In this document: piece after piece, positions 59,468-64,000 of the stretch
Layout of the letters: every line of letters begins with the position of its first letter
How positions within the stretch are numbered: position 1 is the first letter of the stretch
Assembly (NCBI RefSeq): GCF_042427615.1
Contig: NZ_JBHMEZ010000001.1
Location: 62,001 to 126,000, forward strand
Source of the DNA: Formosa undariae
GTDB lineage: Bacteria; Bacteroidota; Bacteroidia; Flavobacteriales; Flavobacteriaceae
DNA length: 64,000 bases
Direction: 5' to 3'
Program-made: the position numbers and the translations under genes
Notes under the pieces: generated by a model
What the model was told of the DNA's origin: nothing
Databases searched by the model: none
What the model saw: only the letters and a program-made list of their open reading frames with translations

Positions 59468-61354
59468 CTATTGCAATTTAAAGATGAAAGATTGTAAAGG
59501 ATTTACTGCAATCTTGGCTTCGGCACCGTTTTCTGAAACTTGTAAAAGTGTTTGATACGACTTATACAATTGATCTTCTAACATATGCTCACCTGGTTTT
59601 AATTGCCATGCATCTACAAGTTCTTTTGGTAATTTTAAATAGAACTCTGTACCGTAATCAGCATCGAAATTATTAACAATTATAAGCTTCTCGTTTTCAC
59701 TCCATCTTACATAAGAGAACTGTTTCAACCCATAATCGCCAGTGTTATGTGTATTATAATCATGAAGGTCCTGATAGTTTCCCATTAGTGCCTCACTAGA
59801 AATCGTGAAGTTTAACAACCGTTTGTAAAAATCGTATAATTCTAATTCTTCTGAAGTAGATTGTCCGCCATCGAATTGCTTATCATTTACCCAACGTCTT
59901 AAGGTTGGCACGCTTCCATAATCAAAAATTGACGTTCTAGAAGGATCTCCAAATCCTAAATCTTCTGCTCCAGGTTCTCCAAATTCTTGTCCGAAATAAA
60001 TTAATGTAGGCGATGTGCTTATGGTTGCAGAAACCACTATGGCTGGTTTGGCTTTAAAGGCATTCCCTGCAAACTCTGGACTTGCAATACGTTGTTCGTC
60101 GTGGTTTTCTAAGAAATGCAACATGTGGTGTTCGATATCGCTTAAATCACTCTGTATAGGCACAATATCGTCGGTTTTCCCCCAACCTTGCATCACGTGT
60201 TTTAGCGTATCGTACAACTGAACTTTATCGTATAAATAGTCCATTTTTCCTTTACGAATGTAATCTCTATATAAACTCGGATTATACACTTCGGCTAATA
60301 AGAACGCCTTTGGGTTTTCCATTTTTATAGCAGAATTCATATAACTCCAAAATTCTACTGGCACCATTTCGGCCATATCGTAACGGAATCCATCCACACC
60401 TTTTGCGGTCCAATACAATGCAATATCTTTAAATTTTACCCAAGAATCTGGCACGGTTTTATCTTGCCAAAAATCGAAATGTGCTTTATAATCTTTGGTG
60501 TCAAATCCGTCTGGCAAGCTATCAAAATCATGATGACCTTCTGGAGTTACACCGTAATTTATCTTTACTGTTTCGTACCAATCGTTAGGATCTGGTTGTG
60601 ATAAACGTGAGCCATTTCCGGTCCATTTCGATGGATTTTCATCAAACTTACCATCTAACAACGCATGTTTAGAACCTCCTAAAGGCACATATCCATTACG
60701 GCGTTCTGGCACCACAAAAGGTTCGCCTGGATTGTAATAGAAATTATTATTTACACTATAAACAACCGTTTTATCGTCGGTTTCACCAAAATCGGTTACA
60801 CCCTCTGGTTTTGAAATACTCTTATAATTTCTAGCTACGTGATTAGGAACAATATCAATAATAACTTTTAACCCTGCCTGATGAGAACGTTCAATTAAAG
60901 CTTCAAATTCTTGTAAACGCTCTGCTGGATTTTCGGCTAAATCCGGATTCACGTTATAATAATCTTTAACCGCATACGGAGAACCTGCACGCCCTTTTAC
61001 AACATCGGGATCGTCGTTAGAAATACCATATGCAGTATAATCTGTAATCACATCGTGATGCGGCACACCGGTATACCAAATATGAGTAACACCTAAATCT
61101 TTAATTTCAGATAAGGCCTTATCGGTAAAGTCGTTAAACTTCCCAACTCCGTTTTCTTCGATAGTTCCCCACGGTTTATTGGTTTCATTTGTATTCCCGA
61201 ATAAACGTGTAAATACTTGATAAACGACTTCCTTTTTTGGTGTGGTTGCAGTTTCTGCCTTATTACTTTCTTTCAAAATATTTTTCTTTTTAGAATCACA
61301 GCTGATTAAAACTAAGAAAATCATTGCAATTGACACTATACCTTGTTTAAACAT
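59468..61354 (-). CDS. GH13 alpha-amylase-family lipoprotein, second copy
   Basis: The 628-residue protein has a lipoprotein signal ending LISCDSKKK. Catalytic regions: IDIVPNHVARN (I), DGFRYDMAEM (Asp nucleophile), LLAEVYNP (Glu acid/base) and LENHDEQR (Asp). A long insert between regions I and II (about residues 195-300) distinguishes it from its neighbour, so it is not a recent duplicate. A beta-sandwich domain ends the protein. Its start shares one base with the GH31 stop (TAATG), indicating coupling. Confidence 0.93.
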   Translation of the reverse strand: MFKQGIVSIAMIFLVLISCDSKKKNILKESNKAETATTPKKEVVYQVFTRLFGNTNETNKPWGTIEENGVGKFNDFTDKALSEIKDLGVTHIWYTGVPHHDVITDYTAYGISNDDPDVVKGRAGSPYAVKDYYNVNPDLAENPAERLQEFEALIERSHQAGLKVIIDIVPNHVARNYKSISKPEGVTDFGETDDKTVVYSVNNNFYYNPGEPFVVPERRNGYVPLGGSKHALLDGKFDENPSKWTGNGSRLSQPDPNDWYETVKINYGVTPEGHHDFDSLPDGFDTKDYKAHFDFWQDKTVPDSWVKFKDIALYWTAKGVDGFRYDMAEMVPVEFWSYMNSAIKMENPKAFLLAEVYNPSLYRDYIRKGKMDYLYDKVQLYDTLKHVMQGWGKTDDIVPIQSDLSDIEHHMLHFLENHDEQRIASPEFAGNAFKAKPAIVVSATISTSPTLIYFGQEFGEPGAEDLGFGDPSRTSIFDYGSVPTLRRWVNDKQFDGGQSTSEELELYDFYKRLLNFTISSEALMGNYQDLHDYNTHNTGDYGLKQFSYVRWSENEKLIIVNNFDADYGTEFYLKLPKELVDAWQLKPGEHMLEDQLYKSYQTLLQVSENGAEAKIAVNPLQSFIFKLQ

Positions 61355-63738
61355 TATAAAATTATTTTAATTTCTAACTCAGAGTCTACGTCCCATACCA
61401 GTGGAACTTCTAAAATATGCTTGTATTTATCGTATGTAAACGCCATCTCCTTTTTACCAATTTTGATACGTTCTGGATCTGTCTCCATATTATGAATTAT
61501 AAGCTGAATTGTCTTTGAATACACTTTATATGCTGAACCTATTTCATCTTTAAACACAAATTGCATTCCTTTTTTATTCTGTGAATAAGAAAAATTAAGC
61601 AGTTCATATTCTCCTTTTTCAAAAGCGTTAACCGTTATACCCTCATCATTATATAACGTAGAAGAACTGCTTGTAATTGAAGCATCGTGATAGTAATGAA
61701 GCAATAAATTATGTCCTGTATACGACTTGGTATTTTGCATACGTTTTGCCATCGGAATAAAAGCACCTCCTTTAACATAGGTTGGAATGCTATTTTCGAC
61801 TACCGAAACTGTTTTGGTTTGTCCGCCTTCAATTTTTTCATCTGTATAAAAATCGAACCACAGATTATTTTTCGGGAACATCACCTCATGCGTTTTTACG
61901 CCTGCTTCTAAAATAGGCGATACCAGAAAGGAATCTCCCCAATAATAGGTGTTTGCCAAATTTTGAAATGTGACATCTTTCGGATTTTCAAAAAACAATG
62001 GACGCATTAACGGTGTTCCATTTTTATGATTCTGAAACGCAAGATTATAATTATACGGCAATAAAGCATAGCGTAATCTTATGGCTTTTCGCGCCAAATT
62101 CTTTGCATGTTCGTTTCTAAAAACAGGTTCGCTAGCCACTCCTTCCTGTGCGTGAGGTCTGTATATAGGCTGAAAAACACCGTATTGCAACCAACGCACA
62201 TACAACTCGTCGTCAAGATTATCGCCAGCAAAACCGCCCAAATCACTATGCATATATCCTAAACCTTGCATTCCCATTTGTAAAGCAATTTCTGGCTGAC
62301 TTTGTAATCCGCCCCAAGTGCGATTCACATCTCCCGACCACGGAATTAATCCGTAACGTTGCGAACCAGAATATCCAGCACGCATTAACACAAAAGGTCG
62401 CACTTTTGAATGTACTTTTAAACTACTTTCATAAACCAATCGCGCCCAATCGTGACCATAAATATTATGAACCTCGTCTGCCGTCCCTGTGGCATGTAGT
62501 AATTCTTTTGGATGTACTTCGGGTTCGCCTAAATCGCCCCAAATTCCAGATACGCCCATCTGAAACAAATCTTTATAAACGTTAGAAAACCAATCGAAAC
62601 CAGACTTACTATAGATATCGACAAGACCTGTATTACCAAAAAAGAAATCGTAAGTAAACGGATGTCCTAATGAGTCTTTCGCTAAGGCATCTTGCTCGAC
62701 AGCTTCCTGCCATCGGCTAGAAGTTGTTAATACAAAAGGCTCAGTAATTAAAATGGTATTTACGCCTTCTTTATCGAAATCTTCAATCATTTTTTTAGGC
62801 ATTGGAAACGAATCTGTATCGAATGCTAGGTTACCCATTGTGCCTTTTACCTCTTTCCCAAACCAATATAAATCTAAGATCACGGCATCTACAGGAATTT
62901 CTTCATCTTTAAATTTAGAAATGGTCGCACGGGTTTCTGCTTCGGAATGATATCCAAAACGACTAGAAAAATTCCCTAAAGCCCAACGTGGTGGCATGGG
63001 TTGTTTTCCTGTTAATTCGGTATAATTATCTATAATATCCACCCAAGAATCTGAAGCTATAACCTGATAGGTTTTTCGTCCAGAAATAGTCTCATAAGTC
63101 AGACTATTATCGTGTTTACTATCTAAATCTAGATACCCGATAGGCGCATTGTCGAAATGAATCATGTATTGTTTAGAAGACATGACTATTGGCAAGGTAA
63201 AATTCATTAACTCGCTATGCGTTTCGTAACCATAATGTGCACGATTATATAATTGCAAACGGTGTCCGCGACGATTCATCCCTAATGCTCTTGCGCCACC
63301 GCCATACAATACTTCGGTGTCATCTAAATTAAACTGAATCGCATCGCCTTCATCCGTTTTCGAATAGCCTTCTTTTTCTGAAATTAAAGGGTATCCTTTA
63401 TACGTATATTGCACTTGAAATGGGGATTTTTTAATAACCACCGACAGTTCTTTTGATTTTAAAATCACAGCTTCTGGAGTATCCGAGATGCTAGAAAACG
63501 CTATCCAGTCTTTTAAAACTACAGCATGAGATTCTGGAATCACACGTTCTCCATCAGGAACAAAAGTGGTTTCGACTATCTCCGTGTTATAAAGTTTTAT
63601 CAAATAAAAACCATCGTTAACTACGACCTTGTAACCGTCTGTAGTGGTTTCTGAAGACACGTAAGTCCTATTGGAATTTTGAGCAAAACTAACCTGTGAA
63701 ATACAGAGCGCAATAAAAAAATATAAGATGTTTTTCAT
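61354..63738 (-). CDS. GH31 alpha-glucosidase or transglucosylase, exported
   Basis: The 794-residue protein has a signal peptide ending VSFAQ. The GH31 barrel is seen at VDAVILDLYWFG, the nucleophile region GIWGDLGEPEVHP and the acid/base region IPWSGDVNRTW. An N-terminal beta-sandwich (galactose-mutarotase-like) and two C-terminal beta domains complete the GH31 plan. The nucleophile motif GDLGEPE differs from WxDMNE of standard alpha-glucosidases and recalls 4-alpha-glucosyltransferases of the Agd31B kind. It would act on maltodextrins released by the two GH13 enzymes encoded downstream. Confidence 0.92.
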   Translation of the reverse strand: MKNILYFFIALCISQVSFAQNSNRTYVSSETTTDGYKVVVNDGFYLIKLYNTEIVETTFVPDGERVIPESHAVVLKDWIAFSSISDTPEAVILKSKELSVVIKKSPFQVQYTYKGYPLISEKEGYSKTDEGDAIQFNLDDTEVLYGGGARALGMNRRGHRLQLYNRAHYGYETHSELMNFTLPIVMSSKQYMIHFDNAPIGYLDLDSKHDNSLTYETISGRKTYQVIASDSWVDIIDNYTELTGKQPMPPRWALGNFSSRFGYHSEAETRATISKFKDEEIPVDAVILDLYWFGKEVKGTMGNLAFDTDSFPMPKKMIEDFDKEGVNTILITEPFVLTTSSRWQEAVEQDALAKDSLGHPFTYDFFFGNTGLVDIYSKSGFDWFSNVYKDLFQMGVSGIWGDLGEPEVHPKELLHATGTADEVHNIYGHDWARLVYESSLKVHSKVRPFVLMRAGYSGSQRYGLIPWSGDVNRTWGGLQSQPEIALQMGMQGLGYMHSDLGGFAGDNLDDELYVRWLQYGVFQPIYRPHAQEGVASEPVFRNEHAKNLARKAIRLRYALLPYNYNLAFQNHKNGTPLMRPLFFENPKDVTFQNLANTYYWGDSFLVSPILEAGVKTHEVMFPKNNLWFDFYTDEKIEGGQTKTVSVVENSIPTYVKGGAFIPMAKRMQNTKSYTGHNLLLHYYHDASITSSSSTLYNDEGITVNAFEKGEYELLNFSYSQNKKGMQFVFKDEIGSAYKVYSKTIQLIIHNMETDPERIKIGKKEMAFTYDKYKHILEVPLVWDVDSELEIKIIL

Positions 63739-63850
63739 TTTATTTTAACATTGAAAAGGTAAACGGAATCGTTTTAAGTAAAGCACCCTATAGCGTATTC
63801 AAACTAACGCCTAAAACACAATTTAAACGCAATATAAAAGCGGGTGACAA

Positions 63851-64000
63851 TTAATGCTTTGTCGTTAATAAAAGCGGACCTTTTTCAGTAAGCTTTAAAC
63901 GTTCGCCCCATTCTAAGGTTGTTCCTGTGACTACGTTTTTAAGTGTTTTGCCTTCTAAATTCAATTCTTTATAGTGCGCTAGATCTAAATCTTTAACGTC
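63851..64000 (-). CDS. C-terminal end of a probable GH13 enzyme (partial)
   Basis: Only the last 49 codons are inside the window; the start lies to the right. The segment LDLAHYKE...KNVVTGTTLEWGERLKL...GPLLLTTKH has the form of the final beta-sandwich strand pair of SusA-like GH13 enzymes (a D..Y.E block, then NV.TG, then L.L). A different glucan enzyme cannot be excluded. It lies 112 bp before the GH31 start on the same strand and so belongs to the same locus. Confidence 0.55.
   Translation of the reverse strand, partial: DVKDLDLAHYKELNLEGKTLKNVVTGTTLEWGERLKLTEKGPLLLTTKH

Noticed and set aside
1..64000. CRISPR arrays, toxin-antitoxin or phage-defence modules
   Set aside because: No regularly spaced repeats and no recognisable defence proteins were found on reading both strands.

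Overview
The window is low-GC bacterial DNA from a Bacteroidota, most likely a marine member of the Flavobacteriaceae. The evidence is a tRNA-Phe promoter of the TTG-N19-TAnnTTTG type specific to this phylum, AT-rich gene starts that mostly lack a strong Shine-Dalgarno, many exported proteins ending their signal peptide in FAQ/YAQ, a polysaccharide lyase, a GH13/GH31 glucan block and a mevalonate isoprenoid pathway. No rRNA, CRISPR array, insertion sequence or prophage was seen.

Layout. 0-4.1 kb (minus): a tight operon coaX - outer-membrane barrel - TPR protein - lptC - unknown membrane protein. 4.2 kb: tRNA-Phe with promoter and terminator. 4.9-9.4 kb: GH3-like ligase, exported HELGH protein, MscS channel, CPA1 antiporter. 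9.5-17.1 kb (plus): a cluster of the arsenosugar type (AhpD-like protein, radical-SAM ArsS, SSS symporter, divergent metallophosphoesterase, TIGR04282 and TIGR04283 transferases, purine nucleoside phosphorylase, fatty-acid-hydroxylase-like membrane enzyme, DUF547). 17.2-21.1 kb: a regulatory-domain exported protein and two GT2 glycosyltransferases. 21.3-36.4 kb: the methylmalonyl-CoA block. meaB (plus) faces a long minus-strand operon encoding epimerase, a Na+-pump type acyl-CoA decarboxylase (alpha, gamma-like, biotin carrier, beta subunits), a CoA-transferase and both mutase subunits. Together these could turn succinate into propionate with Na+ export, or run in reverse.

The meaB/scpA junction is scarred (22.3-26.7 kb). 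A second meaB 3' end, a second terminator and a decayed scpA 3' end are present, together with half an SDR gene and two unrelated cargo genes, an outer-membrane protein and a PL8 polysaccharide lyase. This looks like imported homologous DNA that was added beside the resident locus rather than replacing it.

36.5-42.3 kb: a GT-C mannosyltransferase-like protein, two small unknown proteins, and a polyamine operon (arginine decarboxylase, agmatinase, deoxyhypusine-synthase-like enzyme). Its 5' leader folds on paper into a three-way junction with a loop pseudoknot, and I do not recognise it as a known riboswitch. 42.4-50.0 kb (minus): an RluB/RsuA-type protein lacking the catalytic Asp, a UbiA prenyltransferase, mevalonate kinase and decarboxylase interrupted by a four-helix-bundle gene, then DUF1697, BaiN-like flavoprotein, GDPD and TesB. 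50.2-57.5 kb: stress and repair functions (OM barrel, hemerythrin, YtxH, aldo/keto reductase, hydrolase-OsmC fusion, two MsrA, SelO, MsrB). 57.8-64.0 kb (minus): GH13, GH13, GH31 and the tail of another probable GH13, forming the enzymatic part of a maltodextrin/starch locus.
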